NCBI GenBank assembly: GCA_025359885.1
Contig: JANYDG010000112.1
Span: forward strand, 1-64,000
Length of the DNA stretch: 64,000 bases
Direction: 5' to 3'
Source of the DNA: Acidobacteriota bacterium
Lineage (GTDB): Bacteria > Acidobacteriota > Terriglobia > Terriglobales > Acidobacteriaceae
Positions 32,535 to 44,700 of this stretch are shown one piece after another. Position numbers and translations under genes: made by a program. The notes beneath the pieces are model-generated. The model was not told the origin of the DNA. It saw only the letters and a program-made list of their open reading frames with translations, and did no database searches. Each line of letters begins with the position of its first letter. Position 1 is the first letter of the stretch.

Positions 32535-35024
32535 TCAGGGCCGGAGGTCTAGTTGGGCGGCGGAGAGTGTCACTCTGCCAGTGCCGCAGGTGGTGCCGGA
32601 GACGGGGATGGTCACGTTGAGGGGTGTGGAGGCGGCTGGGAGGTGGGTGGTGTCTCCGCTGTAACGGGCAGTGAATGTGTGCACGCCTGACTGAAGCTTA
32701 TTGATGGAGAGTGTGGCGAAGCCTTTGGTCAGGGTAGTGGAGGCGACGAGGGCGGTTCCGCTCTTTAACTGGATTGTTCCGGTGGGGACAGCTCCGGGGG
32801 CGGCGACGTGGACCAGGAAGGCTGTGGAACTGCAGGAGGTAGTGACCGGACCTCGCGAGAGGCTGACGGCTGCTGCGACCTTTTTGGCGGTGATGACGAG
32901 ACTTTGGGTGACGGTGACGGGGGCGAAGTTGGCATCGCCGCTATAGACAGCGGAGAGGGAATACGTGGCCGCTGTGGATTGAGTGAAGGTGGTCGAAGCG
33001 ACCCCGGAGACGGAGAGGGCGACGGGGCTGCCGATGGCCGCTCCATTGACTTTGAAAGTGACCGTGCCAGTCGGTATCGGTGAGGAGGTGGATGTGACTG
33101 TGACTGCGAAGGTTACGGTGGAGCCGGCTGTGGCCGTCGCACCGAGGGTTGGTGAAGTGACCTTGATGATGGGGGCGGCGAGCGTTCCGGTGCCTGTGAC
33201 GCTGATGCGGTTGGATCCGGTGACGGTGTTATCGAGCAGGTTGAGGAATGCGGAGCGGGAGCCGCCGGCCGAGGGAGTAAATTTGATTCCGATGAAACAG
33301 CTATGGCCGGCAGGGAGGGTTGCTCCGAGGGTGAGAACGCAATTGGTGGCGGTGGAGTCGATGGAAAAGTCGGAGGGATTTGCACCTGTGAATGCGGTGT
33401 TTGCGGCGAGTGTGAGATCACTGTTGCCGGTATTGGAGACGGTGAAGACTTTGGTGGCGCTTGTGGTGCCTTTGAGCTGGGGATTGTAGCTCCAATAGCC
33501 GAGGGTGCCGACTTTGCGCAGGACCTGGGTGGGGCCGACTGTGGGAGCGTTGCTGAGGATGTAGACCTGGCCCTGCGAGTCGACGGCGAGGCCGGTGGGA
33601 CTGGCGATGGTTGCGGTGGTGGCTGAACCGCCGTCGCCGGAATAGCCAGCGGTGCCGTTGCCGGCGATGGTGTTGATGATTCCGGTGGAAGCATCGATGC
33701 GGCGGATGCGCTGATTGCCGGCATCGGCGAAGTAGAGATTGCCGGCGCTGTCGAAGGCGATCTGGCCGACTGTTCTGCTGATTTCGGCGCCTCGGGCCTG
33801 GCCGCCGTCGCCGGAGAAGCCGCAGTTGACTCCGCCGGCGACGCGCTTTGCGACGGGCGCGTATGTCGCACTGTAGGCCGACTCAGTCTGAAGAATGCAG
33901 GTGGTCGAGAAGGTGTAGAAGTTGTAGAGGTTGTCGTTGGGATCAACGGCGAAGGGAGCGGGACTGCCAGAAGCGTAGGTAAACTGGTTGTACAAATACC
34001 AGAGGCTGAGGCCTCCGTTGCCCCCGGCAAGATTGGCAACTGGCATCTCGGCAGCACCTCTGGTTCCTTCCTCAAAGAAGAGGTTGTCACTGGGGTCCAT
34101 ACTTAGGTTGGCGGGACGGGACAAACCGACGGACCCCAAGGAGCAGGGTGCGCTGGGAGTGCAGGTTGCGGGGGCGTAAGTAGTTCCATAGGCAGTTTCA
34201 GAGCCCCAGGGGGTGAGGAAGCCGAAGTAGTAAAAGTTGGCGGGCGTGTTTGCGAAGTAGAGGCTGCCGGCACTGTCGGCAGCAATGGACGCGGGGGTAT
34301 TTAAGAAGAAGCTCAACGTTTTGATCGCTCCGGAGGAGTCAATCTCCTTGACGTTGATATTTCCGATATCGGGAACGTACAGGATATCGCCACCGTCGAT
34401 GGCGAGATTGGTGGAACTCTTGATGGTTCCAACGGAGGCGGCGACGGTTCCGGCGACGGTGGAGATCTGCGATGGGGTGAAGCTGATGACGGGCGCGTAG
34501 CCGTTGCCGGTGAGGCCGACAAACATGGGAGACGCCTCGGCGCTGTGAGCGATGTTGATGGAGCCGGAACGATGGCCTGGGCCCTGGGGATTGAAGCGGA
34601 CCGAGAGTGAACAGCTATCGCCCTGCTTGTAGGTGTTGCCCACGTGACAGGTGCCGCCGGATTCGACGACGAAGTCCTTGTTTTTCGACTGGATACTGGT
34701 CAAACGGGTGGAGGCTTCGAAGCTGAGACGGAGGTTTTCAACGCCCGAGTCTTCTCCGACGGTGGCGGCGGCGAAGACGTGATAGCCGGTGGGGAGATGT
34801 TCGAAGGTAGCGTCGTGGGGGTTTCGGGCGAGGAGTTGCCCCTGCGGACGGGGCGTGGAGGCGAGGTGGATGATGGAAGGGGGCGGTGAGGCAGGCTCAA
34901 TTTTGGATTGGACGATTTGGGCGTTGAGGGCGGGGATGGCGAAGAGCGCCAGGAGGATGGGGGTGATTGCGGTGGAACGGACTGAGAATGGGAAGCATGG
35001 GGAGGATGGGGACATGGGGATCAA
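32535..35024 (-). CDS. large secreted protein with NHL-type repeats and Ig-like domains
   Basis: An 829-residue exported protein with an N-terminal signal (ITPILLALFAIPALNAQ). An abnormal-spindle-like/choice-of-anchor domain follows (about 110-180, CSLSVRFNPQGPGHRSGSIN). The centre holds NHL-like beta-propeller repeats, for example GQIAFDSAGNLYFADAGNQR and PTGLAVDSQGQVYILS. A second anchor-type domain precedes two Ig-like repeats at the C-terminus: PTGTVTFKVNGAAIGSPVAL and YSGDANFAPVTVTQS. Proteins of this plan are common at acidobacterial cell surfaces; ligand unknown. The Ig-like fragment at 11662-11922 resembles its C-terminal repeats. Confidence 0.8.
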   Translation of the reverse strand: MIPMSPSSPCFPFSVRSTAITPILLALFAIPALNAQIVQSKIEPASPPPSIIHLASTPRPQGQLLARNPHDATFEHLPTGYHVFAAATVGEDSGVENLRLSFEASTRLTSIQSKNKDFVVESGGTCHVGNTYKQGDSCSLSVRFNPQGPGHRSGSINIAHSAEASPMFVGLTGNGYAPVISFTPSQISTVAGTVAASVGTIKSSTNLAIDGGDILYVPDIGNINVKEIDSSGAIKTLSFFLNTPASIAADSAGSLYFANTPANFYYFGFLTPWGSETAYGTTYAPATCTPSAPCSLGSVGLSRPANLSMDPSDNLFFEEGTRGAAEMPVANLAGGNGGLSLWYLYNQFTYASGSPAPFAVDPNDNLYNFYTFSTTCILQTESAYSATYAPVAKRVAGGVNCGFSGDGGQARGAEISRTVGQIAFDSAGNLYFADAGNQRIRRIDASTGIINTIAGNGTAGYSGDGGSATTATIASPTGLAVDSQGQVYILSNAPTVGPTQVLRKVGTLGYWSYNPQLKGTTSATKVFTVSNTGNSDLTLAANTAFTGANPSDFSIDSTATNCVLTLGATLPAGHSCFIGIKFTPSAGGSRSAFLNLLDNTVTGSNRISVTGTGTLAAPIIKVTSPTLGATATAGSTVTFAVTVTSTSSPIPTGTVTFKVNGAAIGSPVALSVSGVASTTFTQSTAATYSLSAVYSGDANFAPVTVTQSLVITAKKVAAAVSLSRGPVTTSCSSTAFLVHVAAPGAVPTGTIQLKSGTALVASTTLTKGFATLSINKLQSGVHTFTARYSGDTTHLPAASTPLNVTIPVSGTTCGTGRVTLSAAQLDLRP

Positions 35025-35205
35025 CCTTTCGTGTGGGATAAACCCTGGGGGAGTTCAATCGTTGAATGACGTACCACAAGGATAGTGCGAAAGGAGTTTA
35101 TTCGTGGCATCCCTGGAGGATTTTTGCTATGACTTTGGGTATGGAGCAAATTCTGTCAAACCGATGACGCGAAAGAGTTGGCGTATCTATTTGATATTGC
35201 GATGA

Positions 35206-35234
35206 TTAGAGTTTTTATCAGGATTGCGTATAAT
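35206..35234 (+). promoter_or_regulatory. candidate promoter for the phage-derived cluster
   Basis: A perfect -10 hexamer TATAAT (35229-35234) lies 17 bases after a weak -35 (TTAGAG) in an AT-rich pocket within G-rich DNA. It is the only promoter-like sequence I noticed upstream of the plus-strand run of genes. Confidence 0.35.
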
Positions 35235-35396
35235 TCTGGGCGCGTGGGTTAGTCTTGGGACACTTGCAAAAGAAGGCGGGGAGGGGTGCGATGGCGCCGC
35301 TCTCCGCTTTTATTTTGCGAGGAATCAGTGTCGGGCGGCTCTGGGGAGTTGCGCGCGGCGTGCTGGATGCTGCCTGGGCATGAGAATGGCGGTGGA

Positions 35397-35735
35397 ATGG
35401 CCGACGAGGTAAAGACAGCGGAAGCGGCACCTAAGGGGAGCACGGAGCTTGCGATGAGCGGGTTGGGTCCGGAGATAGACCTGACAAATTGGCAGGAGAA
35501 GTTGCTTTCAGAGACGTTGAGGCAGTTAAGAACAGAGTTGAGGATGGTAGCGGGGAGCATCATCGAGGGCTTGAAGAAAGGGCAGGTTTCAAGTTTCAAG
35601 ATGCTCGACGATATGTCTGAAAGCGTGTTGGCCGGTAGGGAGGTGCCGCAGGAGGCGTATGACAGCCTGGCTGCGGTGCTTTGGAAATCGCATCAGGCGC
35701 AACAACAAGTGCAGGAAACGGGCAATCGGGAGTAG
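35397..35735 (+). CDS. small acidic protein at the head of the phage-derived cluster, unknown function
   Basis: About 112 residues from ATG 35397 (MADEVKTAEAAPKGSTELAM); the longer in-frame extension upstream translates G-rich spacer. The centre is helical (DLTNWQEKLLSETLRQLRTE then LRMVAGSIIEGLKKG). No motif recognised. It is tempting to see a small terminase subunit because the large terminase lacks an obvious partner, but there is no helix-turn-helix and the gene is far from it, so I leave it unassigned. It ends 3 bases before the giant fibre-like gene. Confidence 0.55.
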   Translation: MADEVKTAEAAPKGSTELAMSGLGPEIDLTNWQEKLLSETLRQLRTELRMVAGSIIEGLKKGQVSSFKMLDDMSESVLAGREVPQEAYDSLAAVLWKSHQAQQQVQETGNRE

Positions 35736-35738
35736 GGA

Positions 35739-38700
35739 ATGGCCGCCTGGGTCTTCTTTTGGGAGACCTGGGCGGCTGCTGTGGTGAATGGACTTTTTGG
35801 AGACGGAAGGGTGCTTACTGTGACGACATTGCTGCGAATGTTTGCTGGAAACCGTGCTGTAGGGATGGGACGCGTGGTTGGGGTGTGGCTGGTGTGCCTG
35901 TTTGGCGTGTGCCTGATGCAGCCAGCGAAGGCGCAGTCGGTGGCGACAACGACGGTACAGGGTACGGTGTACCAGGCGAACGGGCAGCCGGGGACGGGAA
36001 CTCTGCTGGTGAGCTGGCCTGCGTTCACGACAGCGGGAAACCAGGCTGTGGCGGCGGGGCGGACGGTGGTGCAGATTGGGACAGATGGTTTTGTGAGCGT
36101 GAACCTAGCTCCGAACCTGGGGGCGACGCCTGCGGGGGAGTATTACACGGCGGTGTATCACCTGGCGGATGGGACGGTGAACACGGAGTACTGGGTGGTG
36201 CCGGCGGGCGCGACGGCGACGATTGCGGCGGTGCGGGCGCAGGTGCTGCCAGCGGCGCAGGCGGTGCAGGCGGTGAGCAAGGCGTATGTGGATGCGGCGA
36301 TTGCGCAGTTGCAGGGGAGTTTGCTGACGGCGAATGGTGGGACCCTGACGGGCCCTCTGATTTTGGCAGGGGACCCGACGACTCCGCTGATGGCGGCGGA
36401 CAAGCACTATGTGGATGCGGTGGCGGGCGGAGGTTTGCAGGGGACGGGGGGGAATGTGCTGGGTCCGTTGAATGCGGCGGCGCTGAATGGGGTGTATGCG
36501 CCGCTGGCGGGCACGGCGCAGACCACCTTGCAGACGACACAGGCTGCTGCTGCCGCAGCAGGCGGGGCGATGCTGGTGCCGCCGACGTATGGGGGGACGG
36601 ACACGTTCAGCAATACGGCGGGGGTGCGCGTGGAGGATCTTCGCGCGAGTGGGGCTCAGCAGCATGAGCGGAGCGTGAAGGAGTTTGGCGCAGTCTGCGA
36701 TGGGGTGACGGATGATACGGCGGCGCTGCAGGCGGCGTTGAACTTTGCGCAGACGGCGTATGGGGCTGGTCATGGGGTGGCACTGGTGCTGCCGGCGGGG
36801 GTTTGCAAGACGCATCAGTTGAGCTGGCACCTGGAGTCGATTGGGGGGCAGGGTCGGCAGGTTTCGGGGCTGATGGGTTTCCCGGGCGAGGATGTGCTGG
36901 CGACGGCGACGGATGCGACGGGCTTGCTGGGGAATACGCGGCTGCATGATTTTTCGATTTATGTGGACCAGAGTCTGGATGTGAGCTGTTCGCCGGCTGA
37001 GGGCAGGGCTGCTGCGGGGAGCTGCGGGGTGAACCGTCCGATTGAGGCGGGTTCGATTTTCTCTTCTGGCGGGAATGGTCTTGCGGGGACGGCGGGGACG
37101 GGGGCAGGTTGGTCGATTGGGAATTGCGCGATTGCCATGCCTGCTGCACTGGGGACGGGCGGGAATGGGCTGCAGCAGGCGGTGGTTGAAAACCTGGCGA
37201 TTGCGACGGTGGGCGCGGACCCGCTGGCGACGTACGTGGGAGCGGATTCGACGCATACCTGCGGGATTTACCTGGGGCAGTGGCCGGTGGGCACGTATTT
37301 CCGAGCGATTGACATTCGCGGGGTGGGGACGGGGATAGCGATGCCAGCGCTTGGGGGTGCGACACCTGCCGGGCTGGTTGCAGATGGGAACCGCTGGGAG
37401 GGAGTGTCGATCGCGGCGGTGCATGGGTTCGTCGCTGCGGTTGGTTCGAATGGGGTTCTGGACGGGGTGGTGGTGAGTGCCCAGAATTCGGCAGCGGCGG
37501 GGGAGAGCCCGACGGGTCTGGTGCTGGACTTTGCGGGATTGCAGCAGGGCTGGACGGTGAGGAATGCGCAGGTGGCGCCGGTATGGTCGGCGGTGGCTCC
37601 GCGGCTGACGGTGAGTGCATCGGGTGGCGCAGTGACGGGGGTTGTGGTTGGTCCGGAGCATGGGCTGGGGTATGAGGGGTATGGGGTCGCGCTGCCGTTG
37701 AGTTTTTCGGGTAGCTGCACGGCGACGGCTACGGTGGCCGTGAATTCGGATGGTTCTCTGGGCGCGGTGACGGTGGGGTCGGGAGGGTTTGGTTGCTCGG
37801 GGACGACGACGGCGGCGGTGAATGTTGCTCGGACGACGCTCGGGGCAAAGCCGGTGAATCTGATCGCGGGGCGGAATATGACGCTGCTCGGGGGAAATCT
37901 GCTGAATGGAAGCGGCGGATACACGGTATGGACGGCGGCTGGTTCGCGCGCGGTGGGGACGCAGATGGGTGGTGGCGGGACGCTGACAGCCTCGGCGACG
38001 CCTTACCCGTCGCTGGTTGTCGAGGCGATTGCCGGTGGAACGGGAGCGTACACGGGTTCGGCAAACCGGTTTGAGGGACTGTCGCTTGCCTCGGCGGGGA
38101 GTTTGCTGGATTTGGGTTTGGGGAATGGGGTGGTGCAGCAAAGCGCAACGGGAGCGGGGACGGTGGGTCTTGAGGCGGCGCGGGCTGCTTCGAACACGGT
38201 TTCGGCGGACTTTGCGCTGCTGAGCGGAGGCGGGACGAATCCTTTAACGGCCAGCCAGGCATTTACGAGCTTGAATGATCTGTTTTTTTCGGCCGAGGAT
38301 TTGTATTCGCAGGTGGGCGAGAGCGTGGCGACGGGGAGTGTGTTCGGGAAGGATGCTGCGGCGCCGGTGACGGGGAGCTACGTGAAAGCGGTGGGTGGCG
38401 CCTGGGACTCGTCGGGCGCGTGGACAGTGCGCGGAGTTGCGAATGGGTTGGTGCTGGGGAAGGGATTCCCGGTGGGCACAGGAACCTGGGAGGTGGCGGC
38501 GAAGGCGGATGCGGCGACGACGCAGGAGCTGAAGCTGGTGGGGACGACGGGAACGCAGAGCTGTGTGTTTGCGGACCAGACGGTGAGTTTGACGACGAGC
38601 TGGCAAGTATTCCGGATCCCCTACAACACGGTGACCGGGAACTCGGCGTGTGATGCGCAGACGGGCGGAACGCAGGGGAATGCGGTGAGCGCTGTGGGGC

Positions 38701-41700
38701 TTAGCCCGAGCGTTGGGACGAACGTGGAGACGGCGTTTGTGGCCTTTGTGCCGGCGTATCAGCAGCTGCTGCTGGCGAATGCTCCGGTGACGGGAGCGCA
38801 GGCGGCGAACAAGGCGTATGTGGATGCACAGATCGCGAGCCAGATTGTGAATGGCGGCGGTGCGCTGCCGATTACGGGCGGGACGCTGACGGGCGCATTG
38901 AATGCTCCGGTGATGGATGGGACGACGGATTGCGGGTTGTCGTCGAGTGTGGCGAGTTGTGTTGCGGGTGCGACTTCGGCCTTGATTCCGCCGGGAACGA
39001 CGGGGACTTATGCGCAGGCGGCGGCTTTGCAGGCGACGGCGCAGTGTGTGTATGACCCGACGCAGGGGGGCAGGATCACGGGTGTGTTGCCGGGGCAACT
39101 GGGTCAAGGGTACGTGACGACCCCTTCGCTTTCGATTTCTGGCGGTGGTGGTTCAGGGCTGGCGGTGACGCCGGTGGTCGCGGGCGGGCAGGTGACGAGT
39201 TACACGGTGACGAACGGGGGATCGGGGTATACGGCCTGTCCGACGATTGCAGTGGCACAGCCGCCGGCTGCAGCAGCGCCGATTCCGGTGCTGGACCAGA
39301 GACGTGGGGGTACGAGTTATTCCGCCGAGGTGCGGGTGGATGATTTTGGGTGCGCGGCGGATGGGGTGACGGATGATACGCAGTGCTTCAACGACGCGAT
39401 CAACTTTGTCACGCAGGGGGGTACGCGGACGGGTGCGCTGACGCTGAGCCAGGGGAAGACGTACTTTATCGGGACGATTTCGGGCTACATGCAGACGGCG
39501 TGGGACGACGGAACGGCGCCGGCGACAGATACCTGCGGCGGGGTGGCTTGTACGAATATTGCGCCGGAGACGCCGGGGTATGTGGGCTATGCGGTGAAGG
39601 TGCAGAGTTCGCAGGCGAACCCGCTGACGATCTATGGAAATGGGGCAACGATCGTGTCGAGCTACTCGACGGCAGCGGCTGGTGCGGCGACTTATGGGCT
39701 TGGTTCGCCCTACTTTGCGGTGTTTGGTTCAGACCAGCCGGTGGCGGGATGGAATCTGTATGACCTGAACATCAACCGAGCGTTCATTGGAGCCATGACG
39801 AAGAGCGCGGGGTACTGGCGTTGGGAACGGGTGAGCATGAATACGGTGGGAATGGTTGCGCTGCTGGGGTCGAGCCAGTATGACAGCTTCCGAGACATGA
39901 TTATCCAGAACGGACAGTCTGGAATCATCATTGGCGGCTGGTGGGGAAATCGTGCGCCGACCACGAGTCCCAGTGGCCAGATCTACCTGAACCAGGAGAA
40001 CCTGGGGGATGCGACGAACCTGGATGGCATGGTGTTTTACGGGATGAACTGGGCGGCACTGAGCCAGTCACAGACGGCGCAGAATGCATTGGACACGTGG
40101 TTTAACACGTATTTCTTTCATGTGGGCGACAACCAGACGCGGTTGACAGACCAGAACCAGGCGCAACTGGGGGTGGTGACGGACTCGATGTGGCGTGGCA
40201 TCTATCACGTGATGTTTGCGACGTATTCGCGGTATGGGCGGCCGGTACTTGGCGTGACGGTGCACAACGCGAATGTGAAGAGCACGCAGAATTATCCAAT
40301 TGTGGCGACGTCGGCGATTCAATGGGTGATTGATGGATTGGGGATGGAGAAGGTGGGATCGTGCAATGCGAGTGCGACCTATGGGGCATTTGGATCGACA
40401 ACGTGTCCGAGCCCGTATGACAGCGTGAATAACGAGCTGCCCGGAGCGATTCTGCTGTACCAATTCCAGAACATGTATGTGAAGGATGTTGTGGCGGGAG
40501 GCAGCCCGATACTGGAGGCAGTGGCTGAGCCGCAGCAGGTGAGTGCGGCGCAGCAGTTGCAGGATTTTCGGGTAGGACTGACGAACATTCAGAGCTCTGT
40601 GGCGTCATCGGTGGTGCCTCGGGTGCAGCCGGTGCCGACGGGGCGGCTGATTCTGGGGCCGCCGAATGCGTCCTTTCCGGCGGGCGTGACCAATGCGGAT
40701 TCCAGTGAACTTTGCCTGAAGGGGACCAATGTCGGGTTTGCGGATGAGTGGTGCCTTCGGTCGGTGGAGCAGGCGTATGTGAGCGGAAATGGGATGCCGC
40801 GGTACCTGACGCTCGAGAATACGGGGTATTCCGGATTCACGGGTCTAACTGCGGTGCAGATGCCTGGTTTGCGGGTGAGGCCAGGGCCGATTGGCGGCGG
40901 GGATGGGACGCTGCCGGTGACGGATTTTGCGGAGCAGGCGTTTACGATTGCGGGCGGAGCGGTGCTGGGTGAGACGTGCGCGACGGTGCCGGGGATTTCG
41001 CTGGGGAATGCGGTAGCTACGGACGGTGTGCTGTTTGTGAAACCACCTGCGGCGGCTGCGCCGTTGCAGTTGAGTGGAGCTGTGACGGCAGCGGGCACGA
41101 TGGCGCTGACGGTGTGCAATCCGAGTACGACGGCGGTGAGTTATCCGGCAGGTACGTATTATGCGTTTTTGCTGGCGGGAGCTGGCGCTGCGACGAACCC
41201 GGCGGTGAGTGGGGGGACGCCGACGGGGACCAATCCGCTGACGACGAGCCAGGGGGACCTGGTGGTGGGGGATGTGAACGGGAACCCTGGCCGGCTGGCG
41301 GGGAACACGTCAACAACGCAGGCGGTGCTGGTGCAGTCGGGAACGGGAACGGGGGCGGGTGCACCGGTGTGGTCAACGGCACCGACGTTTTATGGCGGGA
41401 ATCTGACGGGTATCAATGCGGGGAATATTACAACGGGGACGGTGCCGATTGGCAGTGGCGGCACGGGAGCGACGACGGCGGCGCAGGCGCTGGCGAACCT
41501 GGGTGGGGCGAGTCTGGCGGCTACGGTTTCTGATTTTGCCGGGGTGGTTTCGGGGAAGCAACTGGGTGGGCTGTACCAGGTGGACCAGTTTGCGGGTGCT
41601 GATTTTGGGGCGAAGCTGTCGGCCTGCGAGGCGGGGTTGAGCGGGTCGTATGGCGGGGTGTGTGATGCGCGGGCGTTTACCGGGACGGTCGGGATGAGCG

Positions 41701-44700
41701 CGACCGTGACACTTTCGACGGCGAACACGGTGGTGTACCTGCCGTGCGGGACGATTGCGACGACGGCCTCGATTGTGGTGCCGGCTGCGGTAAGGAACGT
41801 GACGCTGCATGGGTGCGGGTTGCGAGGTGCCTCGGGGGCGAGCGGGAGCCAGGGTGGGACGGTGCTGCTGTATTCAGGAGCGGGCGCGGCTGTGCAGGTG
41901 GGTGACCCGACGTATGCGGTGGATACGATGGGATTTCACCTGGACAATGTGGTGATCAATACGACGGGTTCGACGGCGGCTACGACGACGGGTGTCACGG
42001 CGACCCGGGTGCAGGAGATGGAGCTGGCGGGGCTGTACATGCTGGGGAACGCGAACCAGACAGGACTGTTGCTGGACGGGACGGGGAACTATACGGGTGG
42101 GACGTTTTATGACCTGGCGTTCAACGGGTTTCAGACGGCGGTGAGCGGGATAGGTCACCAGGTGGCGAATGCGGCGACGACGGACTGGCTGAATGCGAGC
42201 ACGTTTTTGCGGCTGCATATTGATTGCCCAACCAGTGGTGGGAGCCCGGTGACGGGGACGACGGGAATCAACCTGGCGCAGGGGGATGGGAACACGTTCA
42301 CGGGCGGGGATGTGGAGGGGTGTGCAATGGCACTGCATCTGGGCCCGAACGCGGTGAACAACACGCTGGTGGGGGTAAGGAATGAGAATTCGACGAGCCA
42401 GGTGGTGGCGGATTCTGGTTCGAGCTACAACTCGTGGATTACGGGCGGAACGATGTTTACCGGGGCGTTGACGGATAACGGGACGCGGAACTCGTTTCTG
42501 GATGCGTTTCACAGGACGTTCAACGGGATGAACGGGGACTGGTATGGGAGCCAGAAGGATGCGACGGTGACCAACAAGTGGCGTCTTGGGACGGGTGCGG
42601 GGAATGAGCGGGGACTCTTGAACCGGGTGCAGACGGACTTTGGATACCGGTGGACGTATGGGTTCAGCGATGCGGGGGCCGGGGAGCAGTTTTACCAGAT
42701 ATTGGATGAGCTGAACTCTGTCTACCGGGTATCAATTGGGCAGTACAACGCGGGGAATGCGAATACGAATAACCAGACGGTGATCAACGCGGCAGGGACG
42801 GGAGCGGTGGTGCTGAACGGGTCGAACAATTCTGGAACGGGCGGTCTGGTATTGGGCTCGGGAGGTGCGACGGAGACGACGGTGGCGACGGTAGATGGTG
42901 GCGGCAATGCGAACTTTACCGGGACGATGCAGGTGGGTGGGGTGACGACGGCGGTGGGTTCGGTGACAGTCAAGAACCAGGCGAATGTGGAGATTGATTC
43001 GACGCTTTGGGCGGGTTTGACGACGGCGCAGAAGGAGAGCTTCATCTACAAGGACTGGAACGGGAACAGCCAGTGGTACCTGGTGAAGGATCTTGCGAAC
43101 AACTGGGCGTTGAATTCGGCCATTGACGGGACGGATCACTTGAAGGCTTACCAAAACGGGGAGACGATGCTGAATTCAAATGGCACGGCTGCGGTGACGG
43201 TAAACCGGGAGGCGAGCGGGGGAACGGGCGGTCTGGTGGTGTATTCGGGAGGGGCAACGCCGATTCAGGTGGCGAAGGTGGATGCGGCCGGGAATATCAC
43301 GAATGCGGGAACGCAGGTGAGTACGGGGAATGTAACGGTGCAGAATGGGGCAAATGCCGAGGCGGATGTGGTGGTACAGCCGGGATTGTCGGCGGAGCAG
43401 AACGGTGCTTTTCAACTGAACAGCATGGCGGGCGTTGCGCAGTGGAAGCTGAAGAAGGACGCGAGCAATTTCTTCCGGCTGAGTGATGCGGTGAATTCGC
43501 TGGACCGGGTGGTGCTGTTTCAGAACGGCAACACGAATGTGAATGCCGGGGCAGGTGCGAATGCATTGGTGGTGAACTCGACGGCGAACTCAGGGACGGG
43601 TGGTTTGCTGGTGTATTCGGGGGGTGCAACGCCGGCGCAGGTGGCGAAGATTGATGGGAGCGGGAACCTGACGGTGACGAGTTGTGCGGGTTGCGTGGCG
43701 GCGGGAACGGGTGGGACGGTGAGCGCGGGAACGGCGGGGCAACTGGCGTATTACGCGGCCGGGGGCACGGTAGTAAGCGGGGAGACGGTTTCAGGGGATC
43801 TGACGCTGGCTGCGGGTGGGGCGGCGACGCTGGCGACGGTGAATGCGAATGCGGGTAGTTTTGGGACTTCGACGGCGATTCCGACCTTTACGGTGAACGG
43901 GAAGGGGCTGATTACGGCGGCTGGTTCGAGCGCGGTGGTGGCCCCGGCGGGGACGTTGTCGGGGACGACGCTGGCGGCGAATGTGACGGGATCTTCGCTG
44001 GCGGGGGTGGGAACGATTACGAGCGGAACGTGGCAGGGGACGGCGATTGCGAATGCTTACCTGGGGAATGCTGCGGTGACGGTGGCGGGGCAGACGTGCA
44101 CACTGGGCGCGAGCTGTGCGATTGCGGCGGCAAACCTGAGCAATGGAGTGAGCGGGAGCGGGGCGGTGGCGCTGGTGAATGGGCCAACGTTTACGGGGAC
44201 TGCGACGTTTTCAGGGGGAGCAACGTTTGCCGGGAACACGACGACGACTGGGAATACGACGACGTGGGCGAATGGTGCAGCGGCCTCAGACTACCTGGTG
44301 ATTCAACCGGGTACGGGGACGACGGATCAGATTGGGGCGCTGGAGTTTGCCAACTATGCGGGGACGAGCCAGTGGGAGATTCGCAAGGATGGGTCGAACT
44401 ATTTCCGGATACGGGATGCGGTGAATGGGGCGGACCGGGTGGTGGAGTATCCGGCGGGGGAGACGATTTTGAATGCGGGGACGGGGTCGAATCTGGTGGG
44501 GATCAATAACACTTCCGGATCGGGTACGGGCGGGCTGGTGGTGTATGGAGGGGGCACTTCGAACTACAACACGGCTGAGCTGACGGTGACGGGGAGTGGG
44601 AACGTGACGGCGAATGGGTTTATCGCAGCGAAGACCCATAGCGGTTCCGGGACGATGACGCTGGCGGCGGGAGCGGCGGCGGGGACTTCCCCGACGATTG

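Noticed and set aside
35397-35735. Small terminase subunit
   Set aside because: No helix-turn-helix and located 9 kb from TerL; left as unknown.
36105-38141. 678-codon Arg/His-rich open frame antisense to the giant gene (also 44286-46028 and others)
   Set aside because: Composition is extreme, there is no domain, and it mirrors G-ending codons of the real gene; such antisense frames are expected in high-GC DNA.
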